Source of the DNA: Andrena cerasifolii
Lineage: Eukaryota > Arthropoda > Insecta > Hymenoptera > Andrenidae
Direction of reading: 5' to 3'
NCBI RefSeq assembly: GCF_050908995.1
Contig: NC_135130.1
Coordinates: 10,037,001 to 10,101,000, forward strand
DNA: 64,000 nt
Of the stretch, positions 35,254 through 49,488 are shown piece by piece; within the stretch, counting starts at the first letter, position 1, and each line of letters begins with the position of its first letter. A program made the translations under genes and the position numbers. A model generated the notes under the pieces. It searched no databases. It was not told the origin of the DNA and saw only the letters and a program-made list of their open reading frames with translations.

Positions 35254-36650
35254 GTTCGCCGGCGAAAATCGAGCGTGTCGAGAGGGGACAATTTGGAGCA
35301 TTCCGACATAAATCACAAGGTCCACAATGGTACCCTGAAGATACTAAAAGGGAGCGAAGCACCCCGCAATATCATGATCTTGCTACCGTGCAATTTTTCG
35401 CTGAATAGCGCGCGCACGGCTGAACGAATCGTCAAGGGGCATTTTCTCAAAGTCTCCTCCCGCAAAAGGGCCACCGATGTTTCTCAGACGACTGCCATTT
35501 CAGCGAAGGGAATGCAACTGTTTACGCGGTAAATTGCCCGTGCCGACGATTCACGGCCGTTCATTCAACTAGAAGCGGGTGCAAGGGTAATCCAAGTTAA
35601 AGCGGAAGGCACCGTGTGAAAAACGGCCCGCGAGATCTCCATTTCCCGGATAGAGAAAGCGGAAGAGAAGGAAACGGGGGGCGGGCCGACTTCTAAGAAA
35701 TCCTCGCGTTCCAGCTGCTCCGCTCGAAGACCGAGCGGAACGTTGACGTTCGGGAAGACAAACGTTGGAAAAATGAAGGTGGTCGTCGCTTGTCCGAATT
35801 TCGCCCGTGTTTCAAGCTAGCGTAAACGCATTATAGACGGTGGCAATATCGCCCACCCCTAGTGCGTGTAAGTAATGGGAACCACGCGCCGTATAGACGA
35901 AGCTGACTAAGTATGTGTGTTACGACTCCTGCGACACTCGTATTTTTTCCTCTCCCCATATTCGATGAAAAATGCCCCACCTCTCGAATTCTATGGGCGT
36001 GGGTGTTCAAGTTCGATGCATCCTTATCTATTTTCCAGCCTTTGGTAATCTAGCAAAAGTCACTTCGCTCCACCTGAAGAAACTACTTAGCGTTCCTTCG
36101 CTCTGCCCCTGTCGTTCTTGCACTCCTTATTCCGAGCACTTCTTGAACTTTTCAGACGCAGCCGGAGCGCTCTGCTTTTGGCGCATCTTCGTCCATCCAT
36201 CACTCGACGACACCGCTGTCGTCCCCTCGGACACTACGGGTTACACACATTTAACGGTAACCGTGGCCACGATGGCTCTCCCGCGGGAGAGGAAACGGTT
36301 GTCAGCTGGCGTAAATGCAGAAGAAAAGTGGTCGGTGGTCCAAGAGTCCCCCTTCGACGTGGCCTTTCCGGTCAGACGTGTGTCGCCTGGAGGATTTTCT
36401 GCGGAGAGCACGGGCTTCGACGTTATCGATCGTAGCAATTGCTTGAGGACGAAGGCTTTAAGTAAACGAGATAGAAAATGTATTTTCCCTCGAATCTTTC
36501 AGCAACGAACTTGCTTCCCATCGCAGGACACTCTTCCAGTGCTTTCGCGCTTACTTCAATCATAAGCTATTCGTGTAATAGTAACGGTGCTGACGCAGAA
36601 TTCTATAGTTTCTAGAACAGTTGCTCGTTTAATGGGGATTCCCATGTTTG
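35254..36650. other. Unique DNA, no supported gene
   Basis: The longest plus-strand frame in the window, 197 codons (35972-36565), lies here with a 105-codon frame overlapping it in another frame. It lacks domains, a signal peptide or compositional regularity, so it is not called as a gene. Confidence 0.35.
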
Positions 36651-36889
36651 GGGTTAAAAACATAGCAAAATTTGGGATTTCTTTTAGGAAACTAGCTATT
36701 CGATTCATTTGAAATTTGGATCATATTTTTCTGCATCTTGGAAGAAGTTGCAGTTTTTTTAACCGAACATAAGTCCTGCATTTATTTAAAAAATGATAAA
36801 AAACTGCGACTTCTTCAAAGATGCATAAAAAGATCCAAAAATGGGCTATTTTGGGGGCTAAAAAAATATCAAAATTGGGGATTTTTTTT
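36651..36889. repeat. Inverted pair inside a direct repeat
   Basis: An inverted pair (36719-36760 with 36798-36835) shares TGCATCTT-GAAGAAGT-GCAGTTTTTT. It is flanked by two direct, diverged copies of a GGGTTAAAAACATAGCAAAA-like segment at 36651-36686 and 36853-36889. The mixture suggests a decayed non-autonomous element. Confidence 0.65.
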
Positions 36890-39800
36890 CAAAGGGGCTC
36901 TCTTAATGTTCTTTCATCATTTCCTCAGGCGAAGATGCACTTTGACACTCCAGCCTGCATTCTATCGTCTCTATTCGATAACAAGCGAAATCGACTCGCA
37001 TAAACGATAGTCAGCTTGATTGAAATTACGTTTCTGTCTTACAGAGTCCCCCGCCCGATGCAAGTGCGCGCGACCGATTAAGCCTGAGGACATTCCCGGG
37101 GTAGCCGTGCGATTTCACCGATCCTTGACTCATATATCTCGTGTACCATGGCGGCTTAAGTAGCCTGCTTTATCGCCGTCGAGCGTTAGACCTCATGGCT
37201 GGAATCTCACCGATTTGGGATTAGTACCGTGGCATTAAATCACTAACGAAGGTATCGTTCGCGTGCTTTGGATTCCCCATTCCTAAGATCTCGACGGAGT
37301 ATCCTCCCACCGAAAAACGTTTCTATTCTATTTTTGCTAGCCATTACTCCTGAATTCCCAACCTCCCAGAACCAACAGAAAAATTTAATAACAACGTTTC
37401 ATCCTTTGGTCTCCTTGGAAGAATAAAGATGCGCCACCCCAGTCGCTCTACTTCACCCAGCATTCCGGTAATATGATTACGTATTGGTCACGCGCCCGTC
37501 CACGTCAAAATTGCAGAATCAAACGACGTCTGATGAAATATTGTTGAAATTGTCGGGCACTGTGAAACTCAATATACATGGTAATGCGGAATTGCTGCAA
37601 TCCGCGGGGCGCGTCCGGCAAAAACATTGGAGCTTCGTTTCAACCTGCACTTTACGCTGGCGCAATCGCTTTTCGGATACCAGAGTGTTTATACCGAATA
37701 TCCAAAAGTCATCGTTCCGTTTCTGTTTTCCTGAGAAACGTCAAAGGGCCGAAACAACCACCCCCGCAGATTAGACGCGTCGCTTTGGCTCGTCTCTTCT
37801 TCGCAATTAGCTCGCTCAAAGCCATTAGGAGTTACATTTGCGCGCGAGCCCGCGGCACAATTCACCTCTACGATTCGAGCAGCCAACGTAATGCTAGGGC
37901 GCCGATCGGGAATCTCGACGCATTGTCACGTCAGGGCTTAATATAATGGAGTCTGAAGGAACCGGTAATTACGGGGTAACAGGGGCGGAGGAAGAATTTA
38001 TGCCTGAATGGACCGGCGAACCTTCAGCTGTTTTCTTTCTTGGGAGCGCAAGGGGAAGGAAGTTGTTCTTTCGCTGCTGGCTCCCAGTTGGCCCGTCGAT
38101 AATTGGCCCGCAAGTTTGAGGGAAGAACCATGCTTGACCCAAGTCTCCATCATTCATGGGCGAGAACCTGGTGGAGCTCGAGAAAGACAGAAGTGAATTT
38201 GGTGTCCAAGAAATTGCCAGTGAATTCGAGATGAAAAAAAAAAATCAACGCCTCTTCAAGTACCAGGAGATCGAGAAGAAGGAATCAGCCGAGTAGAAAG
38301 GGAAACGTGAAACAGAATGAAAACACAGGGAAACGAATAAAGCGTATCGACGCCGACTGAAACCAATAACTTCAACTTCACCGTGCGCGTGTGGGCGCGC
38401 ATTCGTTGGTACGTCCAGCGAATACAATGCCAGCGAGCTTCGGCTACGAATTTCGGAATTTACAGCCATCACGGGCGAGATCGAGTTTTGATGGACTATG
38501 AAATCGCAATTTGGCCGGTCCGCTCACTTCGATACGTATTCGATTTCCGTGTTCCAAGGTCGTTGGTCGAGGAGACGCGATATTATAGCGCGCGACAAGT
38601 GCTTTTACTCTTCTCTCCTACGCTCCCCTTTTCTTAACAACGTGCAGCACATGGCCGGCAGAGGAGTCGTCCGGAGGATCCCCGAATCAAGATAACGCAA
38701 TGGACGATCGCCCGTTAAAAATGAAAAGTTGCGAAGCGAGCATCGCTAGGCGTCACTGCTTTCTGGGTCGAGCGGCAACGTTTCGCTGCACTCGACACAA
38801 AAACGAAAACTTGTCCACCGATGTGGCCGTTACCATCACGAACCCCTCCCCCCCCCTCGGTCATACCGTTACAAACACCCCCCCCCCCGGTTCGGTCACT
38901 GGTCGGTCCACCCTCCACCCCTGCAAACGAAAAGCCTCGTTCGTTGCTGATTGCTCTACTGCGACCCATATTTTGACATCGACGTTTTGACGTGACGCGT
39001 TCCACTGCGTCGCCGAATTGTCAGTGAAACTGTGCTTTCTGTTATTTCTATCTTCCTTACGTACGCTGGATCCGCGCGGGAGCAGCCATTCGCGTCGATC
39101 GAAATTTGACAATTCAGTTGCGCCGCGAAGAGTTCCCTCGCTCCCCATTATTTCCAGAATGTCCCAGCAATCGCGCCTCCGCGTGGAACAAAACCCATTG
39201 TCCCGGAGGTTCTTTCACGTTCGAAGTAAGACAGGAGGTGTCCGGCATTACGAAACCCTTAGTCCACCAATATCGCTAAGGCCGCAGTCCCTTCTATTCA
39301 GGGAGCCACCGCACGGCCAGCTTCGTTCCTCGGATACCTTCGTCGCAATAAATCATGCGGCTGGAACGTACGCGAGGCGCTTCATCCGGACTTTGGCTTT
39401 TATCTAAGCCGAGCTGCACGGACCGCATTTTAGGAAGTCCCCTCCGCGGGAAACAAGCTCCCAGCGGCCAGCGGATTATTTAATTGGCAGCGCTCATTTT
39501 GGAAAATCGACGCTGCTAGATGAGGAGAGCGAGAGAAAGAGCACTTGTAGAGACTCCTTTGATCAAGTCTACGTATGTCCGATTTGCCGGTCAATGGCCG
39601 GAATAAAGGAAGAAAAGCGTGAATGGGGCGGCGTGTCGGAGGCTCAAAAGCGAGCCAGGAATAAAATGAAAAGATAGCATGGAAGCAATTAGCACGGTTG
39701 AGCTGCTGCTATGAAAAGAAGCAGGCACGGCGAAATTACTGTTCCGCTGCAAAGGCAGGTTCGTCTAATCGTTGAAACATTCTGCCAAGCAGACACTCCT

Positions 39801-40813
39801 ATCCTTCTTCTTCGATCCGCACTTCGAACCAACCACTTCGTTTAGTATGCAGAGTCTAATAACTCGTCCACTCTGCTTCGTTTCTGGAAACTCCAATCAC
39901 GAATGGGCTGCAGCACCGGGACGTAATTCCTAAGGCCTGATTAGCACCGAGCCTGACACAGGTTCAAGTCAGACGTAGGCTACATCGAAGTTTAATAATT
40001 TAACGCAGCTTTGCATCAAGTCCGCATTAGGAACTAGCCGAAGCTACATTGCGCGTAGAATAAGTTGGGTGACTTTAGGGATGAAATATCATTACCAAGT
40101 CGCTGCGGCTTCTCATCAATTCAACAGTGGCTAGGGGGGAGGAAGAAGGAGAGAAAAAAGGAAGAGAAACATCGGGCAACTTCATTGAGAGCCGAGTGTT
40201 TTATGTTCCAAGTACCTGTCGGTACGTGTTTCTATCCTTTCTCTTCTTTTTACCATCCCCGGCCGCAATTTTAATTAAATCGCATCGCGGCGAGGGAATG
40301 AATTACAACTGAAGCTTCATTTCAACATTTTGGTTAGTTATTTTATTCTCTTCTTCAATGTTTCCCTTTGCGTCAGTGGGATTCTGTTGGGAAAAAATTA
40401 GGACAGCTGTAAACCACCATTGTACGTCCTCCAGCTGCGCGTTCTAATTCCTCTTCTATACGAAATTAATAGCGCGTACTTTCTTTATGTACTCGGCTAT
40501 TGTACGACAGCAAAGTTTCGCAGAATAATGGCTAAGGTATTCGAAAGTATGGTACTCGAGATCGTCCATTCTCATTTTATTCCGCGAGTATAATGTGTAA
40601 TTCAAACGAAGTTGTGGAAAGCTTCTTTTTCATAGCCCCTTTAGGAAGTTTGTGTCTTTCTTTTTTTTTTTACCGTTATTTCGTAATTTTTTTTACAACG
40701 GTGTGGGCTGTTACAGTCCTTACTTTGTCATTTTACGCCAGATATCGTAAATCCTTCGCCTACCAACTTCTCCGTGTATTCTCAATAACTTCCAACACGG
40801 CAGTGGGATGGTG
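36890..40813. other. Unique non-coding DNA with C-runs and a purine tract
   Basis: C-runs lie at 38843-38857 and 38878-38888. A purine-only-like tract (GGGGGGAGGAAGAAGGAG and on) lies at about 40133-40169. Opposing frames at 38.7-39.4 kb (96, 95 and 129 codons) overlap each other and are not credible. Confidence 0.4.
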
Positions 40814-40873
40814 GAACTTTAGGGGCAGTTTCACCCCTTAAACTCGAGTCTTTGCCAATAAAAAGGAATGCGC
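40814..40873 (+). mobile_element. Fragment related to the 27.5 kb foldback
   Basis: AACTTTAGGGGCAGTTTCACCCCTT, which I split as AACTTTAGGGGC and AGTTTCACCCCTT, then AA, TTGCCAATAA and AATGCGC, parallels 27679-27741. No inverted partner was found here, so it is a solo or truncated copy. Confidence 0.6.
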
Positions 40874-43800
40874 ACCCCTTTATGTCGTTTGCTCTCTAAA
40901 CGCGCAAAGTTTCGCGAAAATCGGAGTTAGATATTTCTCGGAAACCTCGTTAGAACGATCTCTCTGAAATAAGTAGTAAAAGTCAGCCATATGTCAGCCG
41001 TACTTGGCTCGCGCATAAAATAACAACTTCGAAAGTTAAACATTAGCATAGAAAGTTTCGGCTTCCTCTTTCAAGCCCCAGTGATAGTTGAATGGAATTC
41101 TATACCATCAACAATGCTGTCGGAAATGAAATTTGGAAAGAAAATCCAGTTGCAATCCAATACAGCTACGTTTGCTTTCGTTGATTTCTGATTCTTTTCA
41201 TTCTTACGTATATATATATATATTTTTCGTCTCGACGTGGTCTTAATTCGTAATTACAAGTAGAAGAGCCTGAAAAAATCCTGTCGCTATCCTATAAAAA
41301 CTTCCTTCAGTCCTGCCCTTAAATTATGAAAATAAAAATATGGAAGCTCGCCTCTGTATAAGCTGCAATTTTAGCGAGAGCTCGCAGCACCCAGTTTGTA
41401 CAGGAATACCTGTACCTGAAATACGACGCCCAAGAAGATTTTTATCCCGTTGGATACGGAAAGTCTCCCCTAGAATATTTAATCAAACACGGTGCAGCAG
41501 TTTTTACTCCACATCTGCAAGATTCAAAAACCTTCGAGATTCAAAGTCCTTCGAGTAATTTAGAGATTTTTCAAGTTGCTAAACACTTGTTCCCACCAAA
41601 GCTACCCCCGCGAGCTGCGAACACTGCAATTTCGCATTGGGCAATCGAAACAAGCGCGCCCATTACCAAAATCACCTAGGGTCCCCCATAAGAGGGCGCC
41701 ATACATAGCCAAATCGGTGACCAATCACCCCTGAGGTACTATGGAAAGGGTGGAATTGATCAGATCGCATCCAGGTAGGGTAGTTAGGCGGCCAGGAGCG
41801 GCGCAGATGCGCTCCATTGCGGAATTTATGATTCGTAAGTGCATAACTCTGCCATTAGCCATGAAATAGTTTCCGGCTATCTGGTCCGCACCATGCGCAA
41901 CTCGGTTCAAACGGATGCAGGCCGACCAAACCGCGCACACCTCTCGTATTTCCGTCCGGTTTACTTATCAGCGCAGGCATTACTCGAATTATTAACTGCC
42001 CCTATTACCTGCCAACATCGTCTAAAGGGGCCACCGCTCAGAGTGATTCCCACGGCCTTTCTCCCCTTATTCGCAACCCCCTCTCTGTATCACGCCCGAT
42101 GTAGAAATTTGCGTAGGATTCGCTTTAAATAAAGCGGTGATCCAGGTTTACGTTAGCTTCTAATTAGATATAAATCCCTTTCCAAGCATTCTATCCGCAC
42201 GAGGGCTAGGTCCGAGCCGGAGTTTGGTTTGCTCATGTTGATGATTGCGTTGGGCTGTTTATCGTACAGCTGTCGCGCGTTGCTGTATTATTCAACGCGA
42301 GATCGTGAAACTGGCAGCACGTGACAATGCAACCAGCAACTGGGTGAACCGCGCCAGAAGGCATTTCACGTTGAACTTGCATAATTGTTGGAATATATGA
42401 ATCCCTATGACCCGGTGGTGGGGTGCCCTTGAGGCAGGGCCCTTGTAAGATGCACGAGCGAGTGTTCCCGCAAGGGATGGTTTATCCAGACAGCGTCCAG
42501 AAGCGATGAAGCTTTGTCAGGATTTAACGATAATCAGCCGTGTTATCGAAGCATCCCATTCCACTTGGCTCGCATTTTAACGCCAGTTTTTTCCGGCGCC
42601 GCGTGCCAGCGGGGGGAAATAAGTCGGCGGTGGTGAATGTACCGTGAAATCGCGACGAAGAAATAGCAATAAGTCTTCGAAAGCGGTTTAGAACCGCCGG
42701 CGGTTCACCCCTTCCTGTCGACATGTTGAAAAAGTTGCACGGTGAAGGACTCGGAACGCTACACAGTATTTCTTGCTGCGGCCTGACCTCCTCGTTCTTC
42801 CTATGGTAAACAACTTGAAATAAGAAACGGAGCTTCGCTGCCTCTTGATTAAACTACAGCAACATAGGTAAATCATCAGCCACTTTGACAGCCTGTCAGT
42901 AGGGAACCTGTCGTGGGACAGTTTAACGGGTTTAGCTTAACCATGATGTCTGGGGATGTACGGTCCAGCTCGGACGCAAAATGCTCCCCCGCTGCGTGTG
43001 TCGCGTGGGATGAAAAGCCAGAAAGACGGCGAGGTGTTGGGAGGAGAGAGAGAGAGGTGCCCGCTATTACACACGGTCCATTGGACATCCTGATCACGTA
43101 AAGCATCTCACGGCCGGGAAGGGCAATCATAAATCCCAGAGGGGGTCCCCTAAACTCGCTACTGACGAAGCTTTTCTTCATCTTTTTCGTCGGCGAATCC
43201 GTTTATTTCGCGTGCCGAGATTTCGTTTTGCACCCAGGCGTGCACCGAGAGGTCTGGCAATTAGCACCCTACTGTTCCGAAGCAGAGGGATCCCGGCGAA
43301 AGTAATTGGGCCACTACCTTAGTCTCGCCATAACGGGAACGGTAGTTTTGATATTTCTCTTTGGCTGGGTTACTGTTCAAATAATCTCAGCAACGGAAGA
43401 TCGACCAATCCGGGTTAGCTTCGCTGCTGTGCGTTCGTTTACACGAAACTGTGCCAAGAGTATCGCTAAACTACACATCAACGACCCGGTTTAGCGAACC
43501 CACCTAGCATTTCCCGCGGAGGTAAGACGCTGGAAACAGTAGGCCAGCAGAGCCTGACGCGATTCGTCTCTTACAGTCAATTTCGCGATGCTGGGTCAGT
43601 CTACCGCTCTTAATGGAGAATTAAAAGACGGTGCCCGCCGATATCCCGACTCGTCCATGGCCAGCTAGCTCTCCCGCAGGATTACGCCTGACCAGCGGCG
43701 TGTAAATTCTAGGCGCAGCGGTTATTGCTATCGAAATTGGAAAGACCGTGGGATTATCCATCTGCTTCGGAAGTTCGGGCTGTACTAACACGTAAACATC

Positions 43801-45726
43801 CTCAAACTCGGACACTCGAATGCCGCCGGCGAGGAGCAGCAATTAGAGCGTGACGATGGCCATTTTACGGAGGTCTGTTTAGCCACCAAGAAAATGGAAT
43901 ATTCGTACAAGACCGTACGTATTAATTTGTGGTCCATTCGGGTCAAGTGCAGTCGCGGATGGGAAGCTGTTCCAATCGGACCGCCCCTTGAATGCAAATA
44001 TCCCACAGACTCGGCCGAGTTGCACGGTAATTTACCGTAATGCCGGCGCCCACTTAAATAAGCCACTATAATGACAACGGAGGAACTCGAGGGCCAAGTT
44101 GGCCAATCCATTGATTTCACGGCTGTTCAGCGGCGAGCGATAATTATCGTACACATCTGGATCTCGAATGGCCCATCGAACGGCCCTCTGCCGAGTACAC
44201 TCTGGGATTCATTATTTTAAAGGCGAAAGTTGTTCCGAACCGTTTGTCACCAGGCAATGATGTGGCCCATCGATAGACACCGAGCGGTCTGTTGTGTTTG
44301 CAACACGTACCCAGCCTCTGTTCACCTGAGACTGTCGCCTAAACGGAAATTAATCGCTGCCGGATCAATAACGCAGGTATACGGCCAGTCGGTATAGCGA
44401 ACATACTAATCCGGTCGAGCAATCTCTGCGATTTCTCCCTCCACCAGGCAGACCAATTGCGACCACACACGGCTACCTGTTCGACCTCCAGCCATCGCGG
44501 ACATCCGTTAATCAGCGCCTAATTAAGTGCGTCAGCGAAGTCCATCGGTACGCGGCCGAGATAGATCTGTTTACTGCTGCTGGGATACGATACAAGATGC
44601 TTCAATGCGGCTCGCTCTCTGTAATCCTCCCAATTATTTGGCGTATCGGCTGGTTTTGGCGTCTTTATGGATGCTGGCATAATGACTCGGATTATGCGCC
44701 GACTCGTCTCTTATCCCTTGTCGATGGATTCCGAAGGAATTAATTCATCGTTAATTAGGAGTAGCGTGGTATCGATTAAGCTCGTGTTACATAGCACGAG
44801 GCTAGATCGCACACAAGATTGACTACAAATTGTCTCAAGACGGGCTCGATTTAAGTCCACCCTAATGCCTGCGCATTAAGTGGCTCCATCTGCCTCCAGC
44901 GCTATAGGCGGACTTTGACAGGCGGCCCGAAAAGCAGCACGTGCCGTTGACAACGCGTTAAACGGGCCGATGAGTTGACAGCGGGACAAAACGGACAAAA
45001 CTAGGCAGAAATTAATGTTTCGTAAATTCGTCGACGCCTCGTTCCGCGCTCATAAATTTCATTGGTATATAAAGCGGCTCAGCACGCGGGTGTCCTGTTA
45101 TTTTTGGTCGTAAAAGTCAAGTGTGAAGTTACTTTACCAGCATAAAATGCATTTTATATGGAAAGTATCGCGTCGGCAGTAAAGTTGCTAAGCGCTGAAA
45201 GCACGCTTCTCCTCGGATACGTATAGGTTTTTCAACAATTAACGAGAGTCCCCACCTCTACTTTCAACTTCCTCCACCGAAGTGGAAGCAAGACAAGGGG
45301 TTGCTATTTCACGGTGCAGAGTGTTCAGGATGTATGGAAGGGCGAGGAAATGTTTCGGATCGTAATCGTTCAGGAATCGTATTAAAAATTATGTTATAAT
45401 TTAGGATAATGTGTTAACAGCATACGTTTCTTGGTAGCTCGTTTAGGTAGATGGCGCCACTGAGTAGAACAGGTCAGCCATTATCGCTGCTTTTAACCTA
45501 ACTCAGATCGTATTTGCCACCATTGGTTCATTTCAACTATTTCAAATTGTCTCCGCATCTTCAAGGTAGGCATAATCTTTTTTGCCGTGCAACGAATTCC
45601 CTTTGTACTCGACATCAAGCTCTCCCTTCCATACTTGCACACTCGACATTGAAAGAGTGACCCAAGAAATAGCCTCCCACTTTTGGTCCCACGATTTTGG
45701 AACTGAATTTTATGATGAGATATCAT
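40874..45726. other. Unique non-coding DNA, (TA)n at 41209-41223
   Basis: A short TA dinucleotide run lies at 41209-41223. Frames reach 111 codons (43785-44120, minus), all motif-free. No other repeat pair was noticed. The target duplication of the next element occupies 45719-45726. Confidence 0.4.
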
Positions 45727-46288
45727 TAGGGTTTGTCGGTTTTTAAAAACCGGGTTTAGAAACCCTTTTTTATAAATTTGTAAATTCAGGTTTTAAATTT
45801 AAAAAAAACGGTTTTATATACTAGAATTAATATGTAAAAGTGAATTAAATTTTTAATTAAAAACGTTAACATTTTTATTTGAAATCGCCTCGGACACAGG
45901 CATATTGCAGTAGGTAACAGTTTGCTGTAAAACTAATCTTCATGAGTTCATATTTTCGGAAGAAAAATACTAAATGAAGTATAATTGACGATTTATGACC
46001 TAACCCATGAAAATTTATAATTTATATTATGTACGGATTTTAGTTATTTTAATTTTTTTTATTTATTTGGTTTTGTATAGATAGAGTATATTTTATTTTG
46101 TTATATTTTTGTAATTCCATAAATATTTTACAAAAAACTGAAATTTTAAAGAAAAAGTACTAGTATATTTATTTTGTATTTTAATTATATTTTTTGTGAA
46201 ATGTCGAAAACCGGTTTAACCTGTTTTTTGGGGAATAGTGGAATTCGAAAACCGTTTTTGTCAAAAGTCGGTTTTTGAATAAACCCTA
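45727..46288. mobile_element. Non-autonomous hAT-like element, 562 bp
   Basis: The ends are TAGGGTTTGTCGGTTTTT on the left and its near-complement AAAAACCGAC-type sequence with AAACCCTA on the right (the right terminus lacks a base or two by comparison). Flanks are GATATCAT (45719-45726) and GACATCAT (46289-46296), a 7 of 8 match, consistent with the 8 bp duplication of hAT elements. Further inward both sides carry AAAACCGG/CCGGTTT palindromes. The centre is very AT-rich with no open frame, so transposase would have to come from elsewhere. Confidence 0.8.
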
Positions 46289-49200
46289 GACATCATTCGC
46301 AACAAATTTTCAAGTTGAGTTGACAATTAGTTTCTGAAATATGGGAGGAGAAAGAAATGAAAAATGCAAATAAATTGAAAACTGAAAATACGCTTCAATG
46401 TTCGGCCTTTATGTCAGTCCTATAATTTAAAAAATTGTCCCCAGAGATTTTGCTTACTTCCAACAACGAATTTGAACTTAGATTTTCAAAAATTCATAAT
46501 GGCCGATTTCATACAGCGAATCGTGTGTTAAAAAAATATTCTAATTTCTATAAAACTTTCGTTTAAGAGCTAGCAATACATTAAAGCGGATCGAAGTAAA
46601 GGGCGAGGCTGCGTCGATGCCGTCGCGAATTAGAAATAAGTCGTAAAGCACAGCCACCCCGAAAAATTAACTTTACAGTCAGCCCATTAGCCTCGGCGCG
46701 GCCGAGCCGCTTTCGAACTCGGCCGTGTCGCTGAATTTCCCATGAAATAAACATTCCTGCAACAAAAGTATACAATTGCCTGCAATTTAAAACTTGGACC
46801 CGCTAAGAATTCGAAGAATTAAGAGCAGTTTGCGAGTTCCAGCCGTTTAATACCGAGTGTATCGTTGAACTTCATCAGAGCAAGTGAACGCGACCGAGTG
46901 GCGCGAAACTCGCAACGACAAAGTGTTGCAATTAATTCCGCGAGACGTGTTTAGTGAAGAAAATCGAATCGGAAGGGGGAGAAGGAAGAACGTCCGGCGG
47001 AACTCCAATCTATTTCTTGCTACCCGAGCGGGCAGCTCCCTTTAATTCGATTACACCCAGGAATTTCCGGGACGATTAATCCACTCGACCGTGGATTTCG
47101 CGAACCACCGCCCCTCCACCCCCTTCGCTCTCACCGCCATCCCCGCCCCGGGGCCCAGTTTCGTCACTTCACTTACCTGATAGTTTACACCAGGATGATC
47201 GGGACGCATTCCGTTTCAATCGTTTCGCGTAGAAATCGGGAGGCGCACCTCCGCGCTCGATTTACGAGAATCGTTCTGGCCTGGTTTACATGGCCTGGGC
47301 GTGGATGTAATCGCATCCCTTGACGTCCCTTATTGCGTTACAGACGTAATTCGCTGGCGAAAGGGCACCAAGAAAGCCGCAGCTCAGCTGAAGCAAATTG
47401 TCTTTCAATGTTCGCCGCTATGGCTTCGAGTCGACAACAATTATTCATCGATTAAAGGGTAGCAGTGGCGCACACAGAATTTAATCTTTAACGGATAAAA
47501 ATACTTTTAACGCAGATTCAATAAAATTCAATAGGTGATTATATAAAATTTACAGAATGAAATCCTGTTGTCTTTTCTTTTCAAGAAGCTCGTGAATTAC
47601 TTCAGTCGTGGCTACATTAATCTCCCTTTTCCTTTTCCCGCCACTGCAGGGTGGAGTCGCGAGCGCGTCTGTCCCTTTTTGCTGCAGGAAGTGATTTCCA
47701 ACTGGGAGCGTTAGATTACCATCAGAATCAACTGGCTAACTCATAATGAAGCCCCGATTTCAGTACCGCAGGTCAACCTCTTCTCAGAGGTCAGACGGTT
47801 TTCTTTCGGTACCTGATGCATGGCCGACCAGGAACCGAAGCGTGTAGATACGTTATCCCTTCTTCTCACCTCTAATTCCATGATTTCGTGCGAGATGCTC
47901 TCTCCGTTCCCACTGCCGTCCGTCTCCCACTGTTCGTGCCAGGAAACCAATTATAAGTGTCCCGGAAGTTGGAACGAACTGTGGAAGTTGTGTAGGAAAT
48001 TGCGAGGTGCGACTATACCTCCCGCTAACCGACCATCTACTTCCTGCAGACCTGGCGGAAAGACTGATGCGTCCACGACCCGGCGCACACGGGAAAGACT
48101 GTAGAACAACTCCGGGACACTTTCGCCGGAACGGTGCTAGTTTCGGGGCCAGCAGGAGACGTCACAACCACGGCAATTGTCGTAGGGAGGAACAGAGCTA
48201 TGCAGGAGGATTATGCGGCTAAGCGAGAAGGTCAAGGATCAGGTCTGCGCGGCGAAGAGGTTGCTCCCTAGAGGAGCGCGGAATTAATTTCATAGGGCCG
48301 AGCACGGCGCGGCGTGAAATTCGATACAGTGACGTCCGTGGCTTTATCAAAGCGCCGCGCGGAACAAGGGAAATTGCAAGCAGCTCCCGGTAAAATTTGG
48401 AACTTAAAACGGGTTGAAACGGAACGGGGGGGGGCGAGGAACGGTAATTCATAAGCTGTCGTCCCGGGCAAAAGACCGATATACATGGGTGATTCTCATT
48501 CGAAATTCGAGCGCGCTCGCACCCCGCGGACACTTCCGGCACGGAGCAAACGTAATTTATAAGCTGTCGCCGGCAGAAATCACTTCGCTATCAGCAGATT
48601 ACATTCGGACGAAGCAGGATGTTTCGGCGCTGCGGAGAATTCCGCGAGAGACGCGCGCTCGCACGGCTCCGCCGGCGAGCCGTGCTGCGCACGCGAGAAC
48701 CCGAGCCAATCGATCTCCCGCCTTCGTTAAAAGTCCCTCATCGTCGAGACATAAATCCAGGATCGGATGTTTCAGCTTACCACGACTCGATATATCGAAA
48801 TTTACGCCCCGGCGCGGATGAGTTAGTTCGCCGGCACGGTATCGATGTTATCGCTCCCGGTAGAAACGAGATCGGAACTTAATTTGCGACCGTTCCGAAT
48901 GATAAACCTGCTCGCCTTCTCCCTGGCGCACGGGTCACTCGTTCGATGACGCTGTACAGGCTTTAATGAATTATCAGGGATTTAAGTAACTCGCCCTTTG
49001 TCCGCCGACGAATATATCGCGGCAGCGATTTGTTTCTGCCGACGCTCGTTCGAGGAGAAGAGCGAGCGTGAACCGAATAACAAGTGCGCCTGCATTATCC
49101 CTGCTTATGGGTACGGCGGAACCGAAACTTTCTGTAAAGACAGAACGCAGACGCGAATTACATTGTGTACCCGCCTCATCCCGGAGAGAACTTTCTAAAA

Positions 49201-49480
49201 CCCTCCAGCAACCCGCTAAAAGACAGCTTTCGGCGACGGCGCCGGATTAAGTCGACTTCCCCCTGGTCCGCGAGTCTGTAATCTTGTTCGGGGAAATTAT
49301 TAAGGGTGCATAATCGCGGGACTTTTTCCGCGGCGAGTCATCGAAGCGACACAGTAAGAGGATGCAGCTGAAACTAGCGTCTCGATATTACACGCGGAGA
49401 GTACAGTTCTCTGAGGATTTTACTCGACTGCTGCCAGAATGTGCCCCGAATAGAAGACACACCTAAGTAGCCATTGGCTG
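46289..49480. other. Unique non-coding DNA, nothing recognised
   Basis: A small near-duplication (GTAATTCATAAGCTGTCG at about 48442 and GTAATTTATAAGCTGTCG at about 48552) is the only internal repeat noticed. A G9 run lies at about 48426. Frames up to 135 codons overlap on both strands. Confidence 0.4.
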
Positions 49481-49488
49481 GTGTTAAA

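Noticed and set aside
35972..36565. 197-codon plus frame
   Set aside because: No domain, signal peptide or consistent composition, and another 105-codon frame overlaps it; no splice or homology support.
41398..41415. Small perfect hairpin (GTACAGG / CCTGTAC)
   Set aside because: A seven base stem with a four base loop is expected by chance several times in 64 kb.
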